Below are positions 25,774-34,851 of a stretch of 64,000 bases of DNA, in pieces (position 1 is the first letter of the stretch; the number at the start of each line of letters is the position of its first letter). Both the position numbers and the translations under genes were made by a program. The DNA is from Cellulophaga sp. RHA19 (GTDB lineage Bacteria > Bacteroidota > Bacteroidia > Flavobacteriales > Flavobacteriaceae), in NCBI RefSeq assembly GCF_002813425.1, contig NZ_PHUL01000001.1:2549001-2613000 (forward strand), read 5' to 3'. The notes beneath the pieces are model-generated. The model saw only the letters and a program-made list of their open reading frames with translations, was not told the DNA's origin and did not search any database.

Positions 25774-26721
25774 CTAGTCTAAATATGCGGTTTCTTTTAA
25801 TTGTAAACCGTTTAAAACATCGCTAGTTTTCATTCTTCGCTTACCAGAAAGTTGTATTTCTAGTAGTTTTAGGTAGCCATTAGGTACAGCAACTTTTATT
25901 GTTTTTTTATCAAAAATTAATTTTCCCGGTTTTAAATTGTGAGCTTCTTCTTCTAATTCTGTAGCGTAAATTTTTAAATCAGTTTTGTTGTCATCATTAT
26001 ATAAGGTTGTCCAAGCTGCCGGGTAAGGACTAAGTCCTCTTATTAGATTGTAGGTTTTTGTGGCATCAGCTGTCCAGTCTATTTTACAAGTGTCTTTGTG
26101 TATTTTGTAAGCTAACTTTAAATTACTATGATCTTCTTGTTTTTTAGTAGTTACATTTCCTTTTTCAATTAGTTCTACGGTTTCTATAACAAGTTCTGCC
26201 CCTAAATGCATTAATCTGTCGTGTAAAGTACCTGCATTTTCTGTAGAAGAGATGTTTGTTTTTTTATGAAGAATAGTTTCTCCTGTATCAATCTTATCAT
26301 CAATAAAAAAAGTAGTAGCACCTGTTTCTGTTTCTCCGTTTATAATAGCCCAGTTAATAGGAGCAGCACCACGGTATTGTGGTAATAAAGAAGCATGCAG
26401 GTTAAATGTACCGTATTTAGGCATTTGCCAAACTACTTTGGGTAACATTCTAAAAGCAACCACAATTTGCAGGTTAGCATCTAATGCTTTTAGTTCTGCT
26501 ACAAAATCTGGATTTTTTAAGTTTGTTGGTTGTAATATATTAAGGTTGTTTTTTTCTGCATATTGTTTTACGGCAGAAGTGTGTATTTTTCTGCCACGAC
26601 CCGCTGGCTTGTCTGGAGCAGTAATAACACCAACTACGTTATATTTATGTTGTACTAAACTATCTAAAATGGTAACGGCAAAGTCTGGCGTTCCCATAAA
26701 AACAATGCGTAAATTGCTCAT
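25774..26721 (-). CDS. fmt: Methionyl-tRNA formyltransferase
   Basis: 315 residues. Formylates Met-tRNA-fMet for initiation. Signatures: RIVFMGTPDFAV, APDKPAGRG, the formyl-folate-binding LHASLLPQYRGAAPINWAI and GETETGATTFFIDDKIDTG, plus the C-terminal OB-like domain. It starts 1 base after the recQ stop codon, so it is the third gene of the ATPase-recQ-fmt operon. Confidence 0.97.
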   Translation of the reverse strand: MSNLRIVFMGTPDFAVTILDSLVQHKYNVVGVITAPDKPAGRGRKIHTSAVKQYAEKNNLNILQPTNLKNPDFVAELKALDANLQIVVAFRMLPKVVWQMPKYGTFNLHASLLPQYRGAAPINWAIINGETETGATTFFIDDKIDTGETILHKKTNISSTENAGTLHDRLMHLGAELVIETVELIEKGNVTTKKQEDHSNLKLAYKIHKDTCKIDWTADATKTYNLIRGLSPYPAAWTTLYNDDNKTDLKIYATELEEEAHNLKPGKLIFDKKTIKVAVPNGYLKLLEIQLSGKRRMKTSDVLNGLQLKETAYLD

Positions 26722-26722
26722 A

Positions 26723-28621
26723 TTATTGTAGGGTATATTTATTTTGTGTGTTTATATCTATTTTTTGATCTTCTAGTAAAGACTGCAGTGTTTCTAAAAC
26801 AACTTCTTGTTTATAGGGTAGTAGTTGTATTAACTCTCTAGAGCTTAAATTAGTAGATTTTAATTTTGTGATTATTTCTGTAGAAACAAGATCTATAATA
26901 CTACTATTGGTAGATGGGCCTTTGCTTAGGCAAACATCACACTTACCACACCTTTTCTTTTTTTCTCCAAAATAAGCAAGGAGTTGTACGTTTCTGCAAA
27001 TGCTATCATTATTAATGTATTGTAGTATTGCTTCTATATTATTTACCTTAACTTGTTGTAGCTCTTTTACTTTTTTAGAGAACGAATTAATAGTTTGGTC
27101 ATCTTCTCTAGGTACAAGAAAAGTTATTTCTAAATCGCTATTTTGAGCAGTGTAATTAATTATTTCATCTTTTTGTAATTTTTCTAACGCTTGTAAAATA
27201 GTGTTTTCATCAATATTTATTTTATTAGATAAAAGTGCTGTGTTAATTTTTATTGGAAACTCAAAAATACCACCATATGTTCTTAGTAGGGTTTGTATAA
27301 TTGGCACTAGTTTATGGTGTGTACTTAAATATTGATTTAAAGTTGGTTTTGTTGCTGTAAATTGTACAGTTGCCTGCTTGTTATAATTTTCTGTTAATGT
27401 TAATACAGAATGCTGATCTAAAACTTTTAGAGCATTATATGTTAACATTCCTTTTAACTTATAGGTGTTGCAAAAATTATTAAAATTTAGTTGAAACGTT
27501 TCCTGAGTATCTTCACCATAAGATATCTGGAAATAATTATTTAACTTATTGTACAATAATTTTAAAAACTTAACATCTGGTAAAACACTTAAAAACTGTT
27601 GTTTTACTTGGTTTTCATCTTCTTTGTTTAAAATTAAAACGGCGCTAGACTCTTGTTGGTCTCTACCGGCTCTACCAGCTTCTTGGTAGTAGTTTTCTAT
27701 ACTATCTGGAATTTGATAATGCACAACCAAACGCACATCTGGTTTATCTATACCCATACCAAAAGCATTGGTTGCTACAATAATTTTAGTTTTGTTTTTA
27801 AGCCAATTTGTGAGTAATGTTTTTTTGTCTTTTTTGGGTACTCCTCCGTGAAAAAATGTAGTAGAAAAACCGTTTGTGTTAAGGTAGTTAGATATTTGTT
27901 CTGCCAAACGTCTTGTTCTAACGTATACTATTGCACTGTTGTTACTGTCTTTACAAAGTTGTTTTAATTGATAAAGTTTATCCTCTGTCCATATAACCTT
28001 GTAGGTAATATTATCTCTAGAAAAAGAATCTTTTATAATTAAGGAGTCTCTAAATTGAAGATTTTCTACAATGTCTGATGCTACTTTTTTTGTAGCTGTA
28101 GCGGTTAAAGCAATTACAGGTACAATAGGAAAAATATCTCTTAAAACACTACAGTTTTGGTAAGCAGGTCTAAAATCGTTTCCCCATTGAGATATACAGT
28201 GAGCCTCATCAATAGCAATAAGGTTTACATTCATTTGTAATAGGCGTTCTTTAACCAAATCTTGTTGTAAGCGTTCTGGAGATAAGTATAAAAACTTATA
28301 ATTACCAAAAACACAATTGTCTAAAAGGTTATTTACCTCCTCAAAAGAAATACCGCCAGTAAGTGCTAAAGCTTTTATGCCTTTTTCTTTAAGACTATTT
28401 ACTTGGTCTTCAATTAAAGCAATTAAAGGAGACACAACTATACAAATGCCTTCTTGTAAAAGAGCAGGTACTTGGTAGCATACAGATTTTCCTCCGCCAG
28501 TAGGTAATAAAGCTAAAACATCTTTTTGCTCTAAAACAGTAGTAATAATTTTTTCTTGCGAGCCTCTAAAGCTGGCATAGCCCCAGTATTGTTGTAAAAT
28601 ATCTTGCGGACTTTTATGCAC
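26723..28621 (-). CDS. recQ: RecQ-family ATP-dependent DNA helicase, short form
   Basis: 632 residues. Superfamily 2 motifs in order: LLPTGGGKSVCYQ (Walker A), IAIDEAHCISQWG (DEAH), ALTATAT, IIVATNAFGMGIDKPDVR and QEAGRAGRD, then a RecQ zinc domain with CRNVQLLAYFGEKKKRCGKCDVC. No clear HRDC domain is seen at the C-terminus. The start is GTG at 28621, overlapping the preceding stop (TAGTG). It acts in recombination and repair of 3'-tailed DNA. Confidence 0.94.
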   Translation of the reverse strand: MHKSPQDILQQYWGYASFRGSQEKIITTVLEQKDVLALLPTGGGKSVCYQVPALLQEGICIVVSPLIALIEDQVNSLKEKGIKALALTGGISFEEVNNLLDNCVFGNYKFLYLSPERLQQDLVKERLLQMNVNLIAIDEAHCISQWGNDFRPAYQNCSVLRDIFPIVPVIALTATATKKVASDIVENLQFRDSLIIKDSFSRDNITYKVIWTEDKLYQLKQLCKDSNNSAIVYVRTRRLAEQISNYLNTNGFSTTFFHGGVPKKDKKTLLTNWLKNKTKIIVATNAFGMGIDKPDVRLVVHYQIPDSIENYYQEAGRAGRDQQESSAVLILNKEDENQVKQQFLSVLPDVKFLKLLYNKLNNYFQISYGEDTQETFQLNFNNFCNTYKLKGMLTYNALKVLDQHSVLTLTENYNKQATVQFTATKPTLNQYLSTHHKLVPIIQTLLRTYGGIFEFPIKINTALLSNKINIDENTILQALEKLQKDEIINYTAQNSDLEITFLVPREDDQTINSFSKKVKELQQVKVNNIEAILQYINNDSICRNVQLLAYFGEKKKRCGKCDVCLSKGPSTNSSIIDLVSTEIITKLKSTNLSSRELIQLLPYKQEVVLETLQSLLEDQKIDINTQNKYTLQ

Positions 28622-29163
28622 TAGCTAATGTTTAAAGTATTTAAAATAAAGTTAGTACGTTCCTCTACAGTTCCGGTAGGTACAATAATAGGTGTGTAGC
28701 CATAATCTCTATATGTTTGGTCTAGTAGACTGTGCAGCCGTTTTGCCTCATCAAAATCCTCATACCTTTCATTGTCATTAGAATGTATTTCTTCCCACGG
28801 TGGAAAAATAAAAATAACATCGTACTTTGTATTTGTACATGCTTGGTTGTAGTTTTCTCCATATTTAATGTCTGTGCCGTTTAAGTAGGCAACAACATCT
28901 GGTACGCCACGATCTAGAAAAACAATATCTTTTTCTAAGCTATTAGCGTTATGGTATTGATTTACACGTCCTTCTAATAATTTATCGCTAAAAAGCAAAG
29001 GATTGGTTAAAAAAAGCTGTGTAATACCTTCTTCTCTGGCAGCCAAGGTAACATCTCTAGATATCTCGTGTAAACAAGTGTACCCAAGAGCATCAATCTT
29101 ATTAATAACTGTTGTTTTTCCTGTACTAGGACCGCCTGTAATAACTATTTTTTTTGGTTTCAA
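28621..29163 (-). CDS. NadR/AAA_28-like P-loop ATPase
   Basis: 180 residues. Walker A is GGPSTGKTT at about 10-18; LDRGVPDVVAYL is the conserved second motif and FIFPPWEEIHSNDNERYEDF a third. The fold matches the AAA_28/NadR ribosylnicotinamide-kinase-like group and, more loosely, nucleotide kinases. Substrate unknown. It is the first gene of an operon with recQ and fmt and is divergent from the DUF493 gene. Confidence 0.85.
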   Translation of the reverse strand: MKPKKIVITGGPSTGKTTVINKIDALGYTCLHEISRDVTLAAREEGITQLFLTNPLLFSDKLLEGRVNQYHNANSLEKDIVFLDRGVPDVVAYLNGTDIKYGENYNQACTNTKYDVIFIFPPWEEIHSNDNERYEDFDEAKRLHSLLDQTYRDYGYTPIIVPTGTVEERTNFILNTLNIS

Positions 29164-29181
29164 TATACTAGATTAAAGTAA

Positions 29182-29210
29182 CAAAGATAACTAAAATAGG
29201 AACTACACAA
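29182..29210 (-). promoter_or_regulatory. Promoter of the ATPase-recQ-fmt operon
   Basis: Minus strand: TTG (29208-29210), 18-base spacer, TATCTTTG (29182-29189). The start codon is at 29163. Confidence 0.75.
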
Positions 29211-29237
29211 AAAGTAGTATAAAATATAGCATTACAT

Positions 29238-29245
29238 TATCTTTG
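29238..29245 (+). promoter_or_regulatory. Candidate -7 element of the DUF493 gene
   Basis: TATCTTTG 14 bases before the ATG at 29259; no TTG at the -33 distance. Confidence 0.5.
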
Positions 29246-29258
29246 TAAAAAATAAAGT

Positions 29259-29546
29259 ATGAATACAGATAACCCAGAAGAATTTTACGCAAGGCTAAAA
29301 GAGCAACTAGAGTTAAATAACAGTTGGCCATTTAATTACCTGTATAAATTTATTATTCCTACAGATGAAGAAAAGTTTAAGCAAATAGAACAGATTTTTA
29401 ATAATACAGGAGCAGTTATAGAGTCTAAAAAGTCTAAAAACGGCAAATATACAAGTGTTTCTATTACTGTAAATATGAAAAATCCGGATGCTGTTATTGC
29501 TAAATATGTAGAAGTTGGTAAGGTAAAAGGAGTAATATCTTTATAA
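29259..29546 (+). CDS. DUF493 (YbeD-like) family protein
   Basis: 95 residues with the DUF493 ferredoxin-like fold: WPFNYLYKFIIPTDEEKFKQIEQIF, then SKNGKYTSVSITVNMKNPDAVIAKYVEVGKVKGVISL. Role not established; E. coli YbeD lies in lipoate metabolism. Start ATG at 29259 fits. Confidence 0.88.
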   Translation: MNTDNPEEFYARLKEQLELNNSWPFNYLYKFIIPTDEEKFKQIEQIFNNTGAVIESKKSKNGKYTSVSITVNMKNPDAVIAKYVEVGKVKGVISL

Positions 29547-29649
29547 AACTACCCATAAATGGTGTTTGTTTTATTTATTTTAGTACTTTGCAGAACATAA
29601 GCGTATAACTTCACGTTTAGAATATAAATTAGCATAAATCTTTTTTAGT

Positions 29650-30309
29650 TTGAATTTAGTAGAAAACTTACAGTATAATACTGAGCGTGATCAGCTCATT
29701 ATTCCAGAATATGGTCGTCATTTTCAAAAAATGGTAGACTACGCCGTATCTATAGAAGATGCAGAGGAGCGTAATAAAGTAGCTAAGGCTATTATTAGCG
29801 TAATGGGTAATTTGCAGCCTCATCTTAGAGATGTACCAGATTTTCAGCACAAACTTTGGGATCAGCTATTTATAATGTCAGATTTTAAATTAGATGTAGA
29901 ATCTCCTTTTCCTATTACAACAAAGGAAATGTTGCAAGAACGTCCAGAGCCATTAGATTATCCTCAAAATTTTCCAAAATACAGGTTTTACGGTAATAAC
30001 ATTAAACGTATGATTGATGTTGCTGTAGAGTGGGAAAAAGGTGATATGAGAGATGGTTTAGAGTATGCAATTGCAAACCATATGAAAAAATGTTACTTAA
30101 ACTGGAATAAAGATGTTGTAGATGATACAGCTATTTTTAAACATTTATATGAGTTGAGTGACGGAAGAATAGATTTAGCTGCAAAAAATGAAGTACTTAC
30201 TGATAGTGGTCAGTTTTTAAAGAACAAAGTAGCAAAATCTAACACGAGATATACAAACTCAAAAAACAATCAAAGAAATAACAACAACCGAGGTAAAAAA
30301 CGGTACTAA
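29650..30309 (+). CDS. DUF4290 family protein
   Basis: 219 residues, a Bacteroidota-restricted family: NTERDQLIIPEYGRHFQKMVDYAVSIEDAEERN, then LWDQLFIMSDFKLDVESPFP and a final basic Asn-rich tail (NNQRNNNNRGKKRY). The start is TTG (MNLVENLQYN) and no better ATG exists nearby. The tail suggests nucleic-acid contact but this is inference. It precedes murA by 15 bases and is probably cotranscribed. Confidence 0.88.
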   Translation: MNLVENLQYNTERDQLIIPEYGRHFQKMVDYAVSIEDAEERNKVAKAIISVMGNLQPHLRDVPDFQHKLWDQLFIMSDFKLDVESPFPITTKEMLQERPEPLDYPQNFPKYRFYGNNIKRMIDVAVEWEKGDMRDGLEYAIANHMKKCYLNWNKDVVDDTAIFKHLYELSDGRIDLAAKNEVLTDSGQFLKNKVAKSNTRYTNSKNNQRNNNNRGKKRY

Positions 30310-30324
30310 ATAATAGAATCTTAA

Positions 30325-31632
30325 ATGGGGACATTTAAAATTGAAGGCGGTCAACGTCTACAAGGAGAAATTACTCCGCAAGGAGCTAAAAACGAAGCTT
30401 TACAAATACTTTGCGCGGTGTTACTTACACCAGAGGAAGTGCAAATAAATAATATACCAGACATTGTAGATGTTAATAAACTTATAGCTTTATTGGAAGA
30501 TTTGGGTGTAAAAATTCAAAAAAGAGGTAAAGGTTCTTATACGTTTAAAGCAGATGATGTAAACCTAGACTACTTACAGTCAGACCAGTTTAAAGAAGAT
30601 GGTCGTGGTTTGCGTGGGTCTATAATGCTAGTAGGTCCACTATTAGCACGTTTTGGTAAGGGATATATTCCTAAACCAGGAGGGGATAAAATTGGGCGTC
30701 GTAGATTAGATACTCATTTTGAGGGCTTTATTAACCTAGGAGCAAAGTTTAGATACAATAAAGAAGAATACTTTTATGGTGTAGAAGCAGATAAGCTAAA
30801 AGGAACATATATGCTTTTAGATGAAGCTTCTGTAACTGGTACAGCAAACATAGTAATGGCAGCTGTTTTAGCAGAGGGTACAACTACTATATATAATGCA
30901 GCTTGTGAACCGTATTTGCAGCAATTGTGTAAAATGCTTAACCGTATGGGGGCAAAAATCACAGGTGTAGGTTCTAACCTTTTAGTAATTGAAGGAGTAG
31001 ATGCACTAGGTGGCACAGAGCACAGAATGTTGCCAGATATGATAGAAATTGGTAGTTGGATTGGTCTTGCAGCTATGACAAAAAGTGAACTTACAATTAA
31101 AAATGTAAGTTGGGACGATTTGGGACAAATACCTACTGTTTTTAGAAAATTAGGTATTACACTAGAGCGTAAAGGAGATGATATTTATATACCAGAGCAT
31201 AAAGATGGTTACGAGATTCAGAACTACATAGATGGTTCTATCTTAACAATATCCGATGCGCCTTGGCCAGGATTAACACCAGACTTATTAAGTATTATTT
31301 TGGTTGTTGCTACACAGGCAAGAGGAGAAGTTTTAATACATCAAAAAATGTTTGAGAGTCGCTTATTTTTTGTAGATAAGTTACTAGATATGGGGGCAAA
31401 AGTTATTTTGTGTGATCCGCACAGAGCAACAATAATTGGGCACGACTTTAAATCTACGTTAAAGGCTACAACTATGGTATCTCCAGATATTAGAGCCGGT
31501 GTATCTTTGTTAATTGCAGCATTATCTGCAAAAGGAACATCTACAATACACAATATAGAACAAATAGACAGAGGTTACGAAAATATAGACGAGCGTTTAA
31601 GAGCTATAGGAGCAAAAATTACACGAGTATAA
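30325..31632 (+). CDS. murA: UDP-N-acetylglucosamine 1-carboxyvinyltransferase
   Basis: 435 residues. First committed step of peptidoglycan synthesis: transfer of enolpyruvate from PEP to UDP-GlcNAc. GAKNEAL with the catalytic Lys22, the loop PKPGGDKIGRRRLDTH and LPDMIEIGSWIG are seen. In E. coli the catalytic loop carries Cys115 (the fosfomycin target); here the aligned residue is Asp121, the variant found in intrinsically fosfomycin-resistant bacteria. Follows the DUF4290 gene. Confidence 0.96.
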   Translation: MGTFKIEGGQRLQGEITPQGAKNEALQILCAVLLTPEEVQINNIPDIVDVNKLIALLEDLGVKIQKRGKGSYTFKADDVNLDYLQSDQFKEDGRGLRGSIMLVGPLLARFGKGYIPKPGGDKIGRRRLDTHFEGFINLGAKFRYNKEEYFYGVEADKLKGTYMLLDEASVTGTANIVMAAVLAEGTTTIYNAACEPYLQQLCKMLNRMGAKITGVGSNLLVIEGVDALGGTEHRMLPDMIEIGSWIGLAAMTKSELTIKNVSWDDLGQIPTVFRKLGITLERKGDDIYIPEHKDGYEIQNYIDGSILTISDAPWPGLTPDLLSIILVVATQARGEVLIHQKMFESRLFFVDKLLDMGAKVILCDPHRATIIGHDFKSTLKATTMVSPDIRAGVSLLIAALSAKGTSTIHNIEQIDRGYENIDERLRAIGAKITRV

Positions 31633-31638
31633 TTTTTA

Positions 31639-32070
31639 TTATAACCACATAGTAGTACTTTGTATAGTATTATAAATAGTCCAACCTAGTAAGAATGTAA
31701 TTATAACTATTCTTACTAGGTTTTGTTTTGCTATACTTTTTCTTATTTCTTCAGAAGAATCTACTCCTGCTATTATTTTACCGTGTTTTGGTTCTATAAT
31801 TACAATGTGCTGAAACCACATAAAAGCAATACATAAAACGCTAACTATTGTATACATATTTTGTCTGTCTATAAGTTGTAAAACAGAGGTAATTAGGTGT
31901 CCTGGAGTTAGTATAATAGCAAATATAAATATACGGTCCCTACCAGAATGATACCATTTTATTAGTTCTTCTCTTGAATAAAACATTAAAGAAGGATAAA
32001 CTATAAGCTGTAGCATACTAAATACAATTACAGCACAAAATTCAAACACTAATCTAAGTATGTCTATCAT
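31639..32070 (-). CDS. Four-helix membrane protein, unknown
   Basis: 143 residues with hydrophobic helices at about 8-25, 46-65, 73-92 and 120-137. YPSLMFYSREELIKWYHSGRDRI between helices 1 and 2 is the most polar block. Family not recognised; DUF1772-like proteins have a related layout but the match is not firm. It is convergent with murA (6-base gap) and is separated from the SRPBCC gene by 119 bases, so it may be the last gene of the upstream run. Confidence 0.75.
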   Translation of the reverse strand: MIDILRLVFEFCAVIVFSMLQLIVYPSLMFYSREELIKWYHSGRDRIFIFAIILTPGHLITSVLQLIDRQNMYTIVSVLCIAFMWFQHIVIIEPKHGKIIAGVDSSEEIRKSIAKQNLVRIVIITFLLGWTIYNTIQSTTMWL

Positions 32071-32189
32071 TTACACTTATTTTAAATGCAGTAGTCTTAA
32101 AAAAAGGAATACTGTTAAAATTTAAACGAAAATAAAAGATACTCAAAAAAAACAGAATAACAATTGTAATAGAAATATAATGCTACCTA

Positions 32190-32657
32190 CTATTTGTTAT
32201 ACACTCCAAAAAGAGCTTCTAGTTTTTCTTTTCTATAGTTAAAAATTTCTTCAAGTTTTGGTTTAACTAAAAATGGCTGAACTAGTTGTCCTAAAATTCC
32301 AAACGGAACCTTGTAGTCTATGATATCTTCCATTTCTACGCCACCATCTATCTCTTTTATAAAATGTTTATGGTGCCATAACGCATACGGACCAAAACGT
32401 TGCTCATCTACAAAATATTTGTTCTCTACCATATGGGTAATTTCTGTAACCCATTTGGTTTTTATACCTAAAACAGGAGTAACAATATATTGTATTATTT
32501 GTCCTTGATACATTGGCCTGTCTGCACCAGATAATATAATAAATCCCATATAGTCTGGAGTTATTGTTTTTAAATTTTCTGGTTTTGATAAAAACTCCCA
32601 AGCCTGTTCTACGCTTATAGGAAGTTTTTGTTTTTTATGTAGTGTGTAAATCTTCAT
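32190..32657 (-). CDS. SRPBCC (polyketide cyclase/START) superfamily protein
   Basis: 155 residues with the helix-grip pattern: LPISVEQAWEFLSKPENLKTITPDYMGF, then WVTEITHMVENKYFVDEQRFGPYALWHHKHFIKEIDGGVEMEDIIDYKVPFG. Such proteins bind hydrophobic ligands. It lies 2 bases after tspO. SRPBCC genes of this type are often seen beside photolyase or carotenoid genes. Confidence 0.85.
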   Translation of the reverse strand: MKIYTLHKKQKLPISVEQAWEFLSKPENLKTITPDYMGFIILSGADRPMYQGQIIQYIVTPVLGIKTKWVTEITHMVENKYFVDEQRFGPYALWHHKHFIKEIDGGVEMEDIIDYKVPFGILGQLVQPFLVKPKLEEIFNYRKEKLEALFGVYNK

Positions 32658-32659
32658 AC

Positions 32660-33121
32660 TTAGTTATAAATTAAGATATAAGCGTTTAAAGATGTTGCTA
32701 TAAACAGCCAAATTATGTAGGGTAAAAGTAAAAGTGATTTATATTTTAAAACGTTTTTGTATTTAGTTGATATATAAAGTATTAAAAAAGTTAAAGCTGT
32801 AATTATAACAAGGCCAATACTAATATTATGTTGATTAAAAAAAGCAAAGTTCCAACCTACGTTTAAAAACCACTGAATAACAAATAAGAAGATAAACTTA
32901 AAATTTTTACTAAGTTTTGCTAAAATTCCCAAGTAGATAGAAAAACAAACCATAATGATTGTCCAAGCTGCACCAAAAACCCATCCTGGAGGCGTCCAAG
33001 GAGCTTTATTTAGTTGTAAATACCAATTAGATTGTGCACCATTATCCATTAATAAAACACCTAGTGCAAGCGCACCAAAGTTTAGTACTAAAAATAGAAT
33101 AATGTATTTAGCTAGTTTCAT
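32660..33121 (-). CDS. tspO: TspO/MBR family tryptophan-rich sensory protein
   Basis: 153 residues, five helices. Core NKAPWTPPGWVFGAAWTI is diagnostic, followed by QWFLNVGWNFAFF. TspO binds porphyrins and cholesterol-like ligands and is linked to tetrapyrrole and oxygen responses in other bacteria. Its first 14 bases overlap the end of the preceding small gene. Confidence 0.95.
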   Translation of the reverse strand: MKLAKYIILFLVLNFGALALGVLLMDNGAQSNWYLQLNKAPWTPPGWVFGAAWTIIMVCFSIYLGILAKLSKNFKFIFLFVIQWFLNVGWNFAFFNQHNISIGLVIITALTFLILYISTKYKNVLKYKSLLLLPYIIWLFIATSLNAYILIYN

Positions 33122-33293
33122 TGGTTTTTTTCATTAATAAAGCAATTTTATCTTGTATAGCTTCTGCTTCTGCAAATTTGGCATCACTAGCTCCACGGTT
33201 ACTGGTAGAAAGAGCGTGGTACTCTTTCATTAATTGCTGATATTGCTTTTGTAGCTTTTCTATGGGTGATTTCTTTTTAAATAATCCAAACAT
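33108..33293 (-). CDS. Small DUF6435-like protein
   Basis: 61 residues, basic N-terminus (MFGLFKKKSPIEKLQKQYQQLMKEYHALS) followed by an amphipathic helix. A short conserved family in Flavobacteriia; function unknown. Overlaps tspO by 14 bases and follows the peroxidase gene by 3, so it is in the same operon. Confidence 0.8.
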   Translation of the reverse strand: MFGLFKKKSPIEKLQKQYQQLMKEYHALSTSNRGASDAKFAEAEAIQDKIALLMKKTNETS

Positions 33294-33296
33294 AAT

Positions 33297-33845
33297 TTAT
33301 GGTGTTAAATGCTTTGTTATTTTTTTACTAAGCGGATTTGTAGTAGAGTAGTAGTAGTCTACAAATTTGCCTTCTTCGTCTACCAAATACTTTTGGAAAT
33401 TCCATTTTACAGAGGTGCTAGAGTTTCCGTTTAATTCTTTTTTAGTTAACCAAGCGTATAAAGGGTGTTGTTGATCTCCTTTTACATTTAACTTTTCGGT
33501 CATTAAAAAAGTGACGCCATAGTTTCTCTGACAAAAAGTTTTTATTTCCTCTTCAGTTCCAGATTCTTGACTTCCAAATTGGTTACAAGGAGCGCCAATT
33601 ATCATTAAATTATCTTTGTAAGTATCATAAAGCTTCTGTAGTTCTTCATACTGACCTGTGAATCCACATTTAGAAGCAACATTTACAAAAAGTATCTTTT
33701 TACCCTTAAAGTCAGATAAATTAATAGGTTTGCCCTCTAAACCAGTTACTTTAATATCGTAAATACTTGTTTTAGGTTCTGCTTTTTGCTTGGACGCACA
33801 AGAAGAAAATATAGTAAGTAATGTAATCATAGCTAATTGTTTCAT
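33297..33845 (-). CDS. Glutathione peroxidase family lipoprotein
   Basis: 182 residues with a lipobox at FSSC (Cys16) and a thiol-peroxidase fold. Cys60 in NVASKCGFTGQ is the peroxidatic residue, then CNQFGSQESG and the WNFQKYLVDEEG Trp region. The enzyme reduces hydroperoxides, usually with thioredoxin in bacteria. Lipid anchoring puts it in the envelope. Directly follows the SDR gene. Confidence 0.92.
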   Translation of the reverse strand: MKQLAMITLLTIFSSCASKQKAEPKTSIYDIKVTGLEGKPINLSDFKGKKILFVNVASKCGFTGQYEELQKLYDTYKDNLMIIGAPCNQFGSQESGTEEEIKTFCQRNYGVTFLMTEKLNVKGDQQHPLYAWLTKKELNGNSSTSVKWNFQKYLVDEEGKFVDYYYSTTNPLSKKITKHLTP

Positions 33846-34532
33846 TTATAATTTAAAATTTACAATTCCGCAATCTACTTCTAAAATTTGACCAGAAATG
33901 CTTCTTGCTTTTTCACTAATTAGAAAGCTAGCCATATGTGCTACATCTGTAGGATCTAAAAAACGCTTTAAAGGATGTCTGTCCTTAATGTTTTCTATCA
34001 TTTTATCATTACGAAGTAACTTAGCTGCTAAATCTGTATTTGTAACTGTAGGTGCTATGGCGTTTACACGCACTGTAGGTGCTAATTCAGCTCCTAAAGA
34101 CTTAACAAGGCCTTCTACACCAGATTTTGATGTTGCAACACTAGCATGGTAAGGCATTCCTAATTTTGTAGCTACAGTACTAAATAGTGTAATAGATGGT
34201 GCATTTCCCTTTTTTACAGTGTTTAAATAATGCTTGATTGTTTTTACTGCACCAATAACATTAATTTCAAAATCTTGCTTAAAGTCTTCTATGCTTAAGC
34301 GTCCTATGGGTTTTAAATTGATGCTCCCGGGACAATAAATAAGGTTGTCTACAGTCTCTAATTCTGGTAAATTGTCTGTAAGCACATCACAGGTGTAATG
34401 TTTAAGATTTTGATGTTCTAATTCTGGCGCAGTTCTGCTAATTACAACAACTTTATGGGTAGCAATAAGTTCTTTTGTAATAGCAAAACCTATTCCTTTG
34501 CTACCACCAATAATAACGGTAGTTTTCATCAA
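33846..34532 (-). CDS. Short-chain dehydrogenase/reductase lacking the canonical Tyr
   Basis: 228 residues. Nucleotide-binding GGSKGIGFAI at 9-18, Asn91 (NVIGAV), Ser118 in FSTVA and Lys136 in VATSKSG. The usual Tyr-x3-Lys reads Val132-x3-Lys, so the catalytic Tyr is replaced; Tyr128 lies four residues earlier. C-terminus ends SGQILEVDCG. It is probably a subfamily trait and the enzyme may use another residue or bind without catalysis. A TACCTTTG box (34551-34558, minus) may start a transcript here. Confidence 0.85.
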   Translation of the reverse strand: MMKTTVIIGGSKGIGFAITKELIATHKVVVISRTAPELEHQNLKHYTCDVLTDNLPELETVDNLIYCPGSINLKPIGRLSIEDFKQDFEINVIGAVKTIKHYLNTVKKGNAPSITLFSTVATKLGMPYHASVATSKSGVEGLVKSLGAELAPTVRVNAIAPTVTNTDLAAKLLRNDKMIENIKDRHPLKRFLDPTDVAHMASFLISEKARSISGQILEVDCGIVNFKL

Positions 34533-34625
34533 TAATTATTTAAATTTGAGCAAAGGTATACCTGTTGGACAAGTAAAATTTGCCAATTATTTGTAGATAT
34601 TTACGGGTGTTTTATGGTAACAACA

Positions 34626-34847
34626 CTATGGTAGCGGCTGCATATTTAGCCTTTTTTCTACTTTACGTTTAATTGCAGTAAGGCGCTTCATTAAATCCAT
34701 AATCTCTTCGTCCTTATTTTCTTTGTAAATAGTATTAAGCTCAAGAATAAGGGATTTAGCTTCGCGAGAAATTTCTACTCTTTCGCTGTTAGATAATGAC
34801 TTCATCTTTCTCTTCTCAAACTCTAATGCTCTATCTATAATCTCCAT
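34626..34847 (-). CDS. Small helical protein, unknown
   Basis: 73 residues, almost wholly helical and charged (ALEFEKRKMKSLSNSERVEI, LMKRLTAIKRKVEKRLN). No recognised family. It follows folE by 4 bases, so a real coupled gene is likely. Confidence 0.7.
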   Translation of the reverse strand: MEIIDRALEFEKRKMKSLSNSERVEISREAKSLILELNTIYKENKDEEIMDLMKRLTAIKRKVEKRLNMQPLP

Positions 34848-34851
34848 ATTG

